From DASWHF01 sp036393295 (GTDB lineage: Bacteria; Pseudomonadota; Gammaproteobacteria; Acidiferrobacterales; UBA6901): a DNA stretch of 23,778 bases. A model generated the notes under the pieces. It was given only the letters and a program-made list of their open reading frames with translations, was not told the origin of the DNA and made no database searches. Below, in pieces: positions 1 to 7,798 of this stretch. Every line of letters starts with the position of its first letter. The first letter of the stretch is position 1. The DNA lies in assembly GCA_036393295.1 (NCBI GenBank), contig DASWHF010000135.1, positions 1 through 23,778 on the forward strand. The letters run 5' to 3'. A program made the translations under genes and the position numbers.

Positions 1-31
1 GCGCCCCGGCGCCTCCGCATTGAGCAGCTCC

Positions 32-667
32 ATGGCCCAATCGCTGGACGAGCTGTCACCGCGCGCGGCGCTGGTTGAGATCGCGCGCGATTTCCACGCA
101 CGCGGCTGGATGGCCGGCACCGCCGGCAACTTGAGCGCGCGCGCCGATGCCGGGCATTTCTGGATCACCGCCAGCGGCAAGCCCAAGGGCCGGCTCGACG
201 AGCGCGACTTCCTGCTGGTGAGCGTCGACGACGGCGGCGTCGTCGAGCGCGGCCGGCCGGGCGACCAGCCGTCGGCCGAGACCGGCATACACCGCGAGAT
301 CTACGCGCGCTTCGCGCAAGCCCGGGCCTGCCTGCACGGCCACACCGTCAGCGCCTGCCTGGCGGCCGGCCGGGCGCGCAAGGGCGCCACCGGCCTGCGC
401 CTGCCGGCGATCGAGATGCTCAAGGGCTTCGACATCTGGCAGCAGCGTCCCAAGGTCGATCTGCCGCTGTTCGAGAATCATCTGGAGGTGCCGCGCATCG
501 CGCGCGACATCGCGGCGCGATTCCGTGCCAAGGTGCCGCCGGTCAGCGCGCTGATGGTGCGCGGCCACGGTCCGACCGTGTGGGGCGACAGCCTGCAACA
601 GGCCTACAACCGGTTCGAGATTCTGGAGTTCCTGCTGGCGTATCTGGCGCGGGCGTCGAGGCGCTGA
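32..667 (+). CDS. mtnB: Methylthioribulose-1-phosphate dehydratase
   Basis: Class II aldolase/adducin-fold enzyme of 211 aa that dehydrates methylthioribulose-1-phosphate in the methionine salvage pathway (cytosol, zinc-dependent). Visible family motifs are the glycine-rich GTAGNLS near residues 29-35, SAETGIH near 81-87, the zinc-ligand HGH at about 102-104, and a third histidine in RGHG near 177-180. The length fits MtnB (about 200-210 aa). I chose the ATG at 32. A TTG at 20 is in frame and would add four residues; neither has a convincing ribosome-binding site. A TGA at 21-23 could end an upstream gene outside the window. The usual partners mtnC/mtnD are not downstream, where nfeD follows after a 79-bp gap. 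Other class II aldolases (fuculose-phosphate aldolase types) are the alternative, but the motif set fits MtnB better. Confidence 0.85.
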   Translation: MAQSLDELSPRAALVEIARDFHARGWMAGTAGNLSARADAGHFWITASGKPKGRLDERDFLLVSVDDGGVVERGRPGDQPSAETGIHREIYARFAQARACLHGHTVSACLAAGRARKGATGLRLPAIEMLKGFDIWQQRPKVDLPLFENHLEVPRIARDIAARFRAKVPPVSALMVRGHGPTVWGDSLQQAYNRFEILEFLLAYLARASRR

Positions 668-746
668 TACGCCGCGACCGGACAACTGGATTCCGAGTCA
701 GCTTCTAGTATACGCTGGGGTTTCCCCTGTGCGGCAAGGTAAGCTC

Positions 747-2126
747 ATGGCGCGATTCCGTATAGTGATGTACGCCCTGATGGTCGCCTGGCCCCTGGTG
801 TTGCTGAGCCAGGACGAGGCGCCGGCCGGTGGCATCGTGCAGCTCAACATCGACGGCCCGATCGGACCGGCGACCAGCGATTACTTCAAGCGCGGCCTGG
901 ACAAGGCCGCCAAGCGCCAAGCCAGGCTGGTAGTGCTGCGCATGGACACGCCCGGCGGGCTCGACACCTCGATGCGCGACATCATCCAGGCGATCATCGC
1001 CTCGCCGGTGCCGGTGGCGACCTTCGTCGCGCCGAGCGGCGCGCGCGCCGCGAGCGCCGGGACCTATATCCTCTACGCCAGCCATATCGCCGCCATGGCG
1101 CCCGGCACCAACCTGGGCTCGGCGACGCCGGTGCAGATCGGCGGCGTGCCCGATCCCGGCAAGTCCGACGATCCGAAGAAGCGCGACAAGGACGGCAAGG
1201 ACGCGGACAAACCGCAGGACCCGGGCGGCGACGCCATGACCAAGAAGATCGTCAACGACGCGGTCGCCTATATCCGCAGCCTGGCGCAGATGCGCGGGCG
1301 CAACGCCGAGTGGGCGGAGCAGGCGGTGCGCGGCGCCGCCAGCCTGCCGGCCGAGGAAGCGGTCAAGATGAACGTCGTCGATCTCATGGCGGCCAACGTC
1401 GAAGAGCTGCTCGTCAAGCTGCATGGCCGCAAGGTCGAAACCCAGGCCGGCTCGGTGACGCTCGACACCAAGAACAAGACCGTCACCGTCATCGAACCCG
1501 ACTGGCGCAGCCGGCTGTTGAGCGTGATCACCGACCCGAACGTCGCCTATATCCTGATGCTGCTCGGCGTCTACGGGATCTTCTTCGAGCTGTGGAACCC
1601 GGGATACATCGTGCCGGGCGTAGTCGGCGCGATCTGCCTGCTGCTGGCGCTGTTCGCCTTCCAGGTGCTGCCGGTCAGTTACGCCGGGGTCGGGCTGATC
1701 CTGCTGGGCATCGCCTTCATGGTCGCGGAGGTGTTCATGCCGAGCTTCGGCGCGCTCGGCATCGGCGGCATGATCGCCTTCGTGGTCGGCTCGGTGATCC
1801 TGATCGACACCGACGTGCCGGGCTTCGGCATCTCCTGGCCGCTGATCGCCGCGGTGGCGATCACCAGCGCCGCGTTCTTCATGGCGGTGGTGGCGATGGC
1901 CGTCAAGGCCCGAAGCCGTCAGGTGGTGTCGGGTCCTGAGGAATTGATCGGCAGCGTCGGCGAGGCATTGTCGAGTTTCAGCGCCGAGGGGCGCGTGCGC
2001 GTGCACAGCGAGGACTGGAACGCGCGCACCACCGCGCCGGTCAAGCGCGGCCAGAAGGTGCGCGTCACGGCGCGCGACGGACTGGTGCTGACGGTGGAAC
2101 CCGAGACTCAAGCAAAGGAGAGTTGA
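747..2126 (+). CDS. nfeD: NfeD family membrane-bound serine protease (ClpP-class, long form)
   Basis: Long-form NfeD protein (459 aa from the ATG at 747). The order is a short N-terminal hydrophobic segment, a ClpP/SppA-like protease domain (about 30-230), four or so membrane segments (about 268-385) and a C-terminal OB-fold domain (about 395-455). The probable nucleophile is the serine in the AASAGTY motif (about residue 103), and the general-base lysine is one of the two in MTKKIVND (about 166-167). This is the Ser-Lys dyad known for the archaeal PH1510 protease, which cleaves its partner stomatin. A charged Lys/Asp-rich loop lies at about 138-160. AAGG at 736-739 supports the ATG at 747 over an in-frame GTG at 729. 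The slipin gene follows after one base, so the two are almost certainly an operon and a protease-scaffold pair. Confidence 0.9.
   Translation: MARFRIVMYALMVAWPLVLLSQDEAPAGGIVQLNIDGPIGPATSDYFKRGLDKAAKRQARLVVLRMDTPGGLDTSMRDIIQAIIASPVPVATFVAPSGARAASAGTYILYASHIAAMAPGTNLGSATPVQIGGVPDPGKSDDPKKRDKDGKDADKPQDPGGDAMTKKIVNDAVAYIRSLAQMRGRNAEWAEQAVRGAASLPAEEAVKMNVVDLMAANVEELLVKLHGRKVETQAGSVTLDTKNKTVTVIEPDWRSRLLSVITDPNVAYILMLLGVYGIFFELWNPGYIVPGVVGAICLLLALFAFQVLPVSYAGVGLILLGIAFMVAEVFMPSFGALGIGGMIAFVVGSVILIDTDVPGFGISWPLIAAVAITSAAFFMAVVAMAVKARSRQVVSGPEELIGSVGEALSSFSAEGRVRVHSEDWNARTTAPVKRGQKVRVTARDGLVLTVEPETQAKES
2115..2120 (+). promoter_or_regulatory. Ribosome-binding site of the slipin gene
   Basis: AAGGAG lies 7 bases upstream of the slipin ATG and inside the last codons of nfeD. 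It fixes the slipin start and implies tightly coupled translation of the pair. Confidence 0.8.
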
Positions 2127-2127
2127 A

Positions 2128-2880
2128 ATGGCGATTTCGTCGACGTTTATTGTTGTCGTAATCCTGGGCCTGCTGTTCAGCGCGATTCGCATCCTGCGCG
2201 AGTACGAGCGCGGCGTGGTCTTCCAGCTCGGGCGTTTCTGGAAAGTGAAGGGCCCGGGCCTGATCATCGTCATCCCCGGCATTCAACAGATGGTCAAGGT
2301 CGACCTGCGCACCGTGGTCATGGACGTGCCGCCGCAGGACGTGATCTCGCGCGACAACGTTTCGGTCAAGGTCAACGCGGTGGTGTATTTCCGGGTGATC
2401 GATCCGCAGCGCTCCATCATCCAGGTCGAGGACTACTACTCGGCCACCAGCCAGCTGGCCCAGACCACGCTGCGCTCGGTGCTCGGCCAGCACGAGCTCG
2501 ACGAGATGCTCGCCGAGCGCGAGAAGCTCAATTCCGACGTCCAGACGATCCTCGACAAGCAGACCGACGCCTGGGGCATCAAGGTGCTGAACGTCGAGAT
2601 CAAGCATGTCGACATCGACCCGACCATGGTGCGCGCCATCGCCCAACAGGCCGAGGCCGAGCGCGGGCGGCGCGCCAAGATCATTCACGCCGAGGGTGAG
2701 CATCAGGCCGCCGAGAAGCTGGTGCAGGCCGCGGCGCTGATCCGCCAGGAGCCGGCCGCGCTGCAGCTGCGCTATCTCCAGACCCTGTCGTCGATCGCCG
2801 GGGAGAAGAGCTCGACCATCGTGTTCCCGCTGCCGATGGACATCATCCAGCCGTTCATCGAGCTGTTGAAGAGGAAGTAA
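2128..2880 (+). CDS. Slipin (stomatin/prohibitin SPFH-domain protein)
   Basis: SPFH-family protein of 250 aa. One N-terminal membrane segment (about 5-22) is followed by the stomatin signature EYERGVVFQLGRF, the SPFH domain to about residue 180, an Ala/Glu-rich coiled-coil stretch (QQAEAERGRRAKIIHAEGEHQAAEK, about 173-197) and the C-terminal helical part that drives oligomerisation. Slipins form membrane-microdomain scaffolds. In archaea and bacteria they are paired with the NfeD protease, as here (one base between genes, strong AAGGAG). The length is typical. It converges on the minus-strand gene at 2884, with only 3 bases between the two stop codons and no hairpin terminator. Confidence 0.93.
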   Translation: MAISSTFIVVVILGLLFSAIRILREYERGVVFQLGRFWKVKGPGLIIVIPGIQQMVKVDLRTVVMDVPPQDVISRDNVSVKVNAVVYFRVIDPQRSIIQVEDYYSATSQLAQTTLRSVLGQHELDEMLAEREKLNSDVQTILDKQTDAWGIKVLNVEIKHVDIDPTMVRAIAQQAEAERGRRAKIIHAEGEHQAAEKLVQAAALIRQEPAALQLRYLQTLSSIAGEKSSTIVFPLPMDIIQPFIELLKRK

Positions 2881-2883
2881 CGG

Positions 2884-3417
2884 CTATTTGACGATCCAGA
2901 AATCGATGGCGAGCGCCGTGCCCGGCAGCCCGAACTCCAGCGCCGGGAAGTATCCCTCGACGTTCGGCGCCTGCGGCACGCGCAGCTGGGTGACGCCGAG
3001 GTCGCCGGTGTGGCGCGGCAGCGGCACCTGCCCGTCACCCAGATCGATCAGCGCGAAGCGTTCCTCGATCCGGTAGGCCGGCTGCCAGCCCTTCTCAGTG
3101 GCGAAATACTTCACCGAGACGGTGCACAGCAGCTGCGCCGGCTGGCCGCGGTTGCGGCGATAGAGCTGGATCTGCCGCGGCGCCGGGGCCTGCTCCGCCT
3201 TCAGGGTGTCGCCGGGCGTGAGGACCCATACGGTCTGTGGCTGGCCGGCGAACGGCGATTCCACCGCGCCGGCCTTGAGCTCGATCCCGGTCTCCTTGAG
3301 CTTGCCCGGGCCAACCGGGTAACCGAGCACCGCGAGCTCCGGTGCGGCGTGGGCGGCCCCGGCGGCGAACGCCAGCAGGCAGGCCGTGAGGAACAGTCGG
3401 GCGGGCGGGAGAGTCAT
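2884..3417 (-). CDS. Secreted protein of unknown function
   Basis: Hypothetical protein of 177 aa. It has a clear signal peptide (basic start, hydrophobic stretch, AHA|A cleavage site at about residue 24). The mature part is rich in beta-forming residues and carries one cysteine (LLCTVSVKYF) and a proline-rich middle. I do not recognise the family. The first ATG is used; there is no Shine-Dalgarno sequence before it, and a TAAGAT hexamer at 3425-3430 (minus strand) sits only 7 bases upstream, so the leader would be very short or the real promoter lies further up in the heptamer repeat. It diverges from the alpha/beta-hydrolase-like gene at 3465, which also encodes an exported protein. Confidence 0.7.
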   Translation of the reverse strand: MTLPPARLFLTACLLAFAAGAAHAAPELAVLGYPVGPGKLKETGIELKAGAVESPFAGQPQTVWVLTPGDTLKAEQAPAPRQIQLYRRNRGQPAQLLCTVSVKYFATEKGWQPAYRIEERFALIDLGDGQVPLPRHTGDLGVTQLRVPQAPNVEGYFPALEFGLPGTALAIDFWIVK

Positions 3418-3430
3418 TGGTTCTATCTTA

Positions 3431-3465
3431 GAGTGGCGAGTGGCGAGTGGCTAGTGGCGAGTCGA
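3431..3465. repeat. Heptamer tandem repeat (GAGTGGC)n between divergent genes
   Basis: GAGTGGC is repeated at 3431-3437, 3438-3444 and 3445-3451. A one-base variant TAGTGGC follows at 3452-3458 and then a partial unit GAGTCGA at 3459-3465. The array fills nearly the whole 47-bp gap between the two divergent start codons. The GGCGAG of the last full unit lies where the ribosome-binding site of the 3465 gene would be. Unit number could therefore affect promoter spacing or translation. Confidence 0.85.
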
Positions 3466-4298
3466 TGAACATCCCGCGGGATCAGTGGTGGCGCGATCTC
3501 CGCCGCCCGACGCCCGCCGGCGCCCGGGCGGCGCCAAGCTTGATGGCTGGCTTGCTGTTGTCGTGGCTCGTCGCCACGCCGCCGGCATTCGCCGATTCCG
3601 CCCGCCAGATCGAGCTCAGGGTCGCCGCCGGTGTCGAGGTGCCGGTCACGGTGCGTGCCGCCGCGGGCGGAATCCTCGTCCTGTGGCTGCCGTCCGAGGC
3701 CGGCCAGGCCGAGGGCGAGGCGCGCGTCGCCGCCGGCCTCGCGGCGCGCGGCATCGAGGCGTGGCGTGCCGATCTGCTGAGCGCGCGGCTGCTGCCGGCG
3801 CTGCGCAGCGCCATGCACGAGATCCCGGCCGGCGACGTCGCGGCGCTGATCGAGCAGGCGGCCGGCCGCAGTGGCAAGCGCGTGGTGCTGGTGAGCGCCG
3901 GACTCGGCGCCGGACCGCTGCTGCGCGGCGCCCTGGTGTGGCGGGCGCGGCATGCCCGGAGCGACGCACTGCTCGGGGCCGTGTTGCTGCACCCCAATCT
4001 CTACCTCGGCACGCCGGAGCCGGGCAAGGATGCGCAATACCTGCCGGAAGCGGCGCGCAGCGATCTCGGCGTGGTTATTCTGCAACCGGACCGCTCGCCG
4101 CTCCATTGGTATGTCGACCGGCTTGCCGCCGAGCTCGAGCGCGGCGGCGGCCGTGTGACGGTCGAGCGGCTTGCCGGCGTGCGCGATCGCTTTCACTTCC
4201 GCCCGGACGCCAGCGCCGCGGAGACCGCGCTGGCCGCCGAGCTGCCGGCGCGCATCGCCGCCGCCATCGAACGCCTCGAAACCGGGAGAAAACCATGA
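3465..4298 (+). CDS. Exported alpha/beta-hydrolase-like protein lacking the nucleophile serine
   Basis: Protein of 277 aa with an N-terminal hydrophobic export segment (about 26-43, AFA|DS). The rest has an alpha/beta-hydrolase-like pattern: strands GILVLWLPSE and KRVVLVSAG, a LLHPNLY segment, a QPDRSPLHW segment where the acid often lies, and a late RDRFHF that could hold the histidine. The nucleophile elbow, normally GxSxG, reads GLGAG (about 146-150), so the serine is absent and a classical esterase activity is doubtful. Start: the ATG at 3465. A GTG at 3447 inside the heptamer repeat is in frame and would add six residues. The stop overlaps the next gene's start (ATGA), so it is co-translated with the TlpA-like thioredoxin. 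The family assignment is my inference from pattern only. Confidence 0.6.
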   Translation: MNIPRDQWWRDLRRPTPAGARAAPSLMAGLLLSWLVATPPAFADSARQIELRVAAGVEVPVTVRAAAGGILVLWLPSEAGQAEGEARVAAGLAARGIEAWRADLLSARLLPALRSAMHEIPAGDVAALIEQAAGRSGKRVVLVSAGLGAGPLLRGALVWRARHARSDALLGAVLLHPNLYLGTPEPGKDAQYLPEAARSDLGVVILQPDRSPLHWYVDRLAAELERGGGRVTVERLAGVRDRFHFRPDASAAETALAAELPARIAAAIERLETGRKP

Positions 4299-4810
4299 TC
4301 CATCGCGCGCTGTGCCTGACCGTTGTGCTGATGCTGGCCGTCGCCGACGCCGGGGCGCGCGAGCTCAAGCCGTATACCGGCGATCCCAGGCCGGCGCCCC
4401 TGTCGCTGCGCGAGCTCAACGGCGATACCCGGCAGCTTGCGGATTTCCGCGGCCGGGTGGTGCTGGTGAATTTCTGGGCGACCTGGTGCCCGCCGTGCAT
4501 CAAGGAGATGCCGTCCATGCAGCGCCTGCACGAGCGTTTCGCGGAGCGCGGTTTCGCGGTGCTGGCCGTGAACATGGGCGAGACCGAAGCCGAGGTGCGC
4601 GCGTTCCTTACGCGCGTGCCGGTGAGTTTTCCGATCCTGCTCGACGCCGACGGCGTGGCGCTCAAGGCCTGGAAAGTCTTCGCATTTCCGACCAGTTACG
4701 TGGTCGATGCCGACGGCCGCATCCGGCTGGCCGTGTTCGGCGAGGTCGATTGGGATGCGCCCGAGGTGATCGCGAAAATCGAGGCGTTGCTGCCGGCCGA
4801 CCCGCGTTAA
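4295..4810 (+). CDS. TlpA-family periplasmic thiol:disulfide protein
   Basis: Thioredoxin-fold protein of 171 aa with a signal peptide (about 1-21, ARE at the boundary). Its active site is WCPPC at 64-68, inside the typical NFWATWCPPC block, followed by the FPTSYVVDADG segment with the cis-proline. This is the TlpA/ResA/CcmG group of membrane-linked or periplasmic reductants, used in cytochrome maturation or reductive repair. GGGAG at 4284-4288 is the ribosome-binding site, and the start overlaps the upstream stop by 4 bases. The next gene encodes a c-type cytochrome fused to an iron permease, so a role in keeping heme-binding cysteines reduced is possible but unproven. It is one of two TlpA-like genes in the window. 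Confidence 0.88.
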   Translation: MIHRALCLTVVLMLAVADAGARELKPYTGDPRPAPLSLRELNGDTRQLADFRGRVVLVNFWATWCPPCIKEMPSMQRLHERFAERGFAVLAVNMGETEAEVRAFLTRVPVSFPILLDADGVALKAWKVFAFPTSYVVDADGRIRLAVFGEVDWDAPEVIAKIEALLPADPR

Positions 4811-4821
4811 TACCAGTACGC

Positions 4822-4851
4822 TTGACAGGGGATTCGGCTTCGCAATACAAT
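4822..4851 (+). promoter_or_regulatory. Sigma-70 promoter of the iron permease gene
   Basis: TTGACA at 4822-4827, an 18-bp spacer and TACAAT at 4846-4851 make a near-consensus promoter. Transcription would begin at about 4858, inside the Fur box and upstream of the ATG at 4887. Confidence 0.75.
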
Positions 4852-4865
4852 TGCGAATCATTATC
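4847..4865 (+). promoter_or_regulatory. Fur box overlapping the -10 element
   Basis: The 19 bases match the classical Fur consensus at 13 positions, with a perfect right part AATCATTATC at 4856-4865 and further ATTAT beyond it. It overlaps the -10 element and the expected start point. Iron-bound Fur would block transcription, so the permease gene should be induced under iron limitation. Confidence 0.8.
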
Positions 4866-4886
4866 ATTATGAATTCCTGGCGAGCC

Positions 4887-6824
4887 ATGACCTCTCCCCT
4901 GCGCCGTTGCCGGTTGTTTCTGCTGTCCCTGCTGCTGGTTCCGGGCCTGGCCGTCGCGAGCCCGGCGCAGCAAGGCGATCCCGCGCCGACCCTGGTGCAC
5001 ATGCTGGGGTATATCGGCGTCGACTACCCGGAGACCGTGGCCGACGGCAGGGTGATCGATGCCGCCGAGTACGCCGAGCAGCAGGAATTCGCGGCACGCG
5101 TGCGCACGCTCATCGAGCGCCTGCCGGCGGCGCCGGCGAAATCCGCGCTGCTCGCGGAGGCCGGCGAGCTGTTGGCCGCCATCGATCGGCGTCGCGCCGG
5201 GGCCGAGGTCGCGGCGCTCACCGAACGCATGCGCGGCGCCATCGTGGCCGCCTATGACGTGGCCGTCGCGCCGCGCCGCGCCCCCGATCCCGCGCGCGGC
5301 GCGGCCTTGTATCAGGAGCACTGCGCCGCCTGCCACGGGGCGAGCGGCCGCGGCGACGGCGCGCTCGCCGCCGGGCTCGATCCGCCGCCCAACGATTTCC
5401 ACGACCGCGACCGCCAGCGGCTGCGCAACGTGCATGCGCTTTACAACACCATCAGCCTCGGCGTGGACGGCACCGCGATGCCGGCCTTCGCCGGTCTCGA
5501 CGACGCCGACCGCTGGGCGCTCGCCTTCCACGTCGCCAACTATTACGCCGGCGCGGCGGAGCGCCGCGCCGGCGGGATCGCCTGGACCGAGGGACAGCGG
5601 CCGGCCGCGCTCGCGGACATGGCGGGCCTCACTCAGGCGACGCCCGTCGCGATCGCCGCCCAATACGGCGATACCGGCGCCGCGGTGCTCGCCTACCTGC
5701 GCGCGAATCCGGGCGCGCTCGCGCGCGAGTCGCCGCTGGCCTTCAGCGCGCGTACCCTCGACGAAAGCCTGGCGCGCTATCGCGCCGGCGAGCGCGAGGC
5801 CGCCTACGCGCTGGCGGTGACCGCCTATCTCGAGGGCTTCGAGCTGGCCGAGGCCGGGCTCGCCACCGTCGATCCGGCGTTCAAGACCCGCGTCGAAACC
5901 GAGATGTTCCGCTACCGCGCGATGGTCAAGGCCGGCGAGCCGGTCGAGGCGGTGAGCGCGCAGGCACGGACGGTCGCCGCGCTGCTCGCCGAGGCGCGCG
6001 ACAGGCTCGAGTCGGCCAGCCTGTCGCCGGGCATGGCTTACGGCAGCTCGCTGGTCATTCTGCTGCGCGAGGGCATGGAGGCAATTCTGCTGCTGGCGGC
6101 GATGATCGCCTTCCTCATCAAGACCGGGCGACGCGAGGTGTTGCGCTATGTGCACGCCGGCTGGATCGCCGCGCTGGCGCTGGGCGGCGTCACGTGGTGG
6201 GTCGCGTCCTATGTGATCAACATCAGCGGCGCCAGCCGCGAGCTGACCGAGGGCATTGCGGCGTTGCTGGCGGCCGGCATCCTGTTCTACGTCGGCGTGT
6301 GGTTGCACAGCAAGCTGCAGGCGCAGCGCTGGAAGCAGTTCATCGACGACAAGGTGCAGCGCGCGTTGAACGGCCGCACGGTCTGGGCGCTGGCCTTCGT
6401 GTCCTTCATCGCCGTCTACCGCGAGGTCTTCGAGACCGTGCTGTTCTACCAGGCCTTGTGGGTGCAGGCCGGCAGCGACGGCCACGGTAGCGTGGTCTGG
6501 GGCTTTATCACCGCGGCGCTGGCGCTGGTTGCGATCGCCTGGGGCATCTTCCGCTTCAGCCTGCGGTTGCCGCTCAGGCTGTTCTTCGGCGTGAACTCGG
6601 CGCTGCTCTATCTGCTGGCGGTGGTGTTCGCCGGCAAGGGCGTGGCGGCGCTGCAAGAGGCCGGCAAGTTGCCGATCAGCGTGATCGACTTCCCGCGCAT
6701 CGATCTGCTCGGCATCTACCCGAACCTGCAGGCGCTCGGCCTGCAGGCGCTGCTCGTCACCATCGCCGTGGTGTTCCTGATCGTGAACCGGCGCGCGGCG
6801 CGCCGCGCCGACGCGTTGGCCTGA
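4887..6824 (+). CDS. FTR1-family iron permease with N-terminal cytochrome c domain
   Basis: Protein of 645 aa. It has a signal peptide (to about AVA|SP, residue 24) and a helical periplasmic region. A cytochrome c domain follows, with the heme motif CAACH at about 146-150 and a probable axial methionine in TAMPAF near 198. Then come a long helical linker and a C-terminal FTR1 permease domain with about seven membrane segments. The two iron-binding motifs of the family are seen: REGME at about 394-398 and YREVFE at about 511-516. FTR1 proteins import iron, classically Fe(III) after ferrous oxidation; the fused cytochrome may carry out that electron step. The ATG at 4887 is chosen because the in-frame TTG 4851 and ATG 4869 lie within the promoter and Fur box. 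It converges with hemF, six bases away. Confidence 0.9.
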   Translation: MTSPLRRCRLFLLSLLLVPGLAVASPAQQGDPAPTLVHMLGYIGVDYPETVADGRVIDAAEYAEQQEFAARVRTLIERLPAAPAKSALLAEAGELLAAIDRRRAGAEVAALTERMRGAIVAAYDVAVAPRRAPDPARGAALYQEHCAACHGASGRGDGALAAGLDPPPNDFHDRDRQRLRNVHALYNTISLGVDGTAMPAFAGLDDADRWALAFHVANYYAGAAERRAGGIAWTEGQRPAALADMAGLTQATPVAIAAQYGDTGAAVLAYLRANPGALARESPLAFSARTLDESLARYRAGEREAAYALAVTAYLEGFELAEAGLATVDPAFKTRVETEMFRYRAMVKAGEPVEAVSAQARTVAALLAEARDRLESASLSPGMAYGSSLVILLREGMEAILLLAAMIAFLIKTGRREVLRYVHAGWIAALALGGVTWWVASYVINISGASRELTEGIAALLAAGILFYVGVWLHSKLQAQRWKQFIDDKVQRALNGRTVWALAFVSFIAVYREVFETVLFYQALWVQAGSDGHGSVVWGFITAALALVAIAWGIFRFSLRLPLRLFFGVNSALLYLLAVVFAGKGVAALQEAGKLPISVIDFPRIDLLGIYPNLQALGLQALLVTIAVVFLIVNRRAARRADALA

Positions 6825-6830
6825 TCGCGC

Positions 6831-7763
6831 TCACTCGGCCAGCCAGTCGCGCGGTTTCAGGAAATGCTCGTAAAGCCGCGCCTCCGGCGTTCCGGGGGCC
6901 GGCTGCCAGTGGTAGCGCCACTTCACCAGCGGCGGCAGCGACATCAGGATGGACTCGGTGCGCCCACCGGACTGCAGGCCGAACAGCGTGCCGCGGTCGT
7001 AGACCAGGTTGAACTCCACATAGCGCCCGCGCCGGTAGAGCTGGAAATCGCGCTCGCGCTCGCCGTAGGGCGTGCCGCGGCGGCGCTCGACGATCGGCAG
7101 GTAGGCGTCCAGGTAGGCGTCGCCGACGCTCTTCAGAAACCCGAAGCAGTGATCGAAACCGCCGGCGTTGAGATCGTCGAAGAACAGCCCGCCGATGCCG
7201 CGCGGCTCGTTGCGGTGCTTGATATGAAAATACTCGTCGCACCATTGCTTGAAACGCGCGTACCAGTCGGCGCCGAACGGATCGCAGGCGGCCTTGGCGG
7301 TCCGGTGCCAGTGGCGCGCGTCCTCCTCGTAGCCGTAATACGGCGTCAGGTCGAAGCCGCCGCCGAACCACCAGACCGGCGCCTCGCCCGGCTTCTCGGC
7401 GACGAAGAAGCGCACGTTGCAATGCGAGGTCGGCACGTGCGGATTGCGCGGATGGATCACCAGCGACACGCCCAGCGCCTGGAACGAGCGGCCGGCGAGC
7501 TCGGGCCGGTGCGCGCTCGCCGACGGCGGCAGGTTCGCCCCTTGCACATGCGAAAACCCGATGCCGGCTTGCTCGAAGACCCGCCCGTCGGCCAGCACGC
7601 GCGTGCGACCGCCACCGCCCTGTGGGGGTGCCCGGCCGCCGTCGGAGCGCTGCCAGTTGTCTTCCTGGAAGGCGGCGCCGTCGACCGCGGCGAGCGCGGT
7701 ACAGATCCGGTCCTGGAGCGCGATGAGATAGTCCCTGACGGCCTGGATGTCCGGCTGGCTCAT
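6831..7763 (-). CDS. hemF: Oxygen-dependent coproporphyrinogen III oxidase
   Basis: Cytosolic enzyme of 310 aa that oxidatively decarboxylates coproporphyrinogen III to protoporphyrinogen IX in heme synthesis, using O2. It carries the family blocks HPRNPHVPTSHCNVR (about 104-118), the signature WWFGGGFDLTPYYGYEEDA (about 131-149) and FNLVYDRGTLFGLQSGGRTESILMS (about 251-275). Length is close to E. coli HemF (299 aa). It lies 35 bp behind tsaC on the same strand, a pairing common in gammaproteobacteria, so they probably share a transcript. Its presence shows an organism that lives at least partly with oxygen. Confidence 0.97.
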   Translation of the reverse strand: MSQPDIQAVRDYLIALQDRICTALAAVDGAAFQEDNWQRSDGGRAPPQGGGGRTRVLADGRVFEQAGIGFSHVQGANLPPSASAHRPELAGRSFQALGVSLVIHPRNPHVPTSHCNVRFFVAEKPGEAPVWWFGGGFDLTPYYGYEEDARHWHRTAKAACDPFGADWYARFKQWCDEYFHIKHRNEPRGIGGLFFDDLNAGGFDHCFGFLKSVGDAYLDAYLPIVERRRGTPYGERERDFQLYRRGRYVEFNLVYDRGTLFGLQSGGRTESILMSLPPLVKWRYHWQPAPGTPEARLYEHFLKPRDWLAE

Positions 7764-7798
7764 GGTCGCGGTGGCAGGCCTGGGTGTGCGAACGGCGC

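Noticed and set aside
706..711. TAGTAT as a -10 element upstream of nfeD
   Set aside because: No acceptable -35 hexamer at 16-18 bp; too weak to annotate.
705..2282. A 525-codon open frame on the minus strand opposite nfeD
   Set aside because: It is low-complexity His/Asp/Arg-rich translation caused by high GC, opposite a clearly conserved gene; nothing in it resembles a protein family.
4662..6656. A 664-codon minus-strand frame opposite the FTR1 gene
   Set aside because: Compositionally biased shadow of the real gene; the plus-strand frame has a promoter, Fur box, signal peptide and family motifs.
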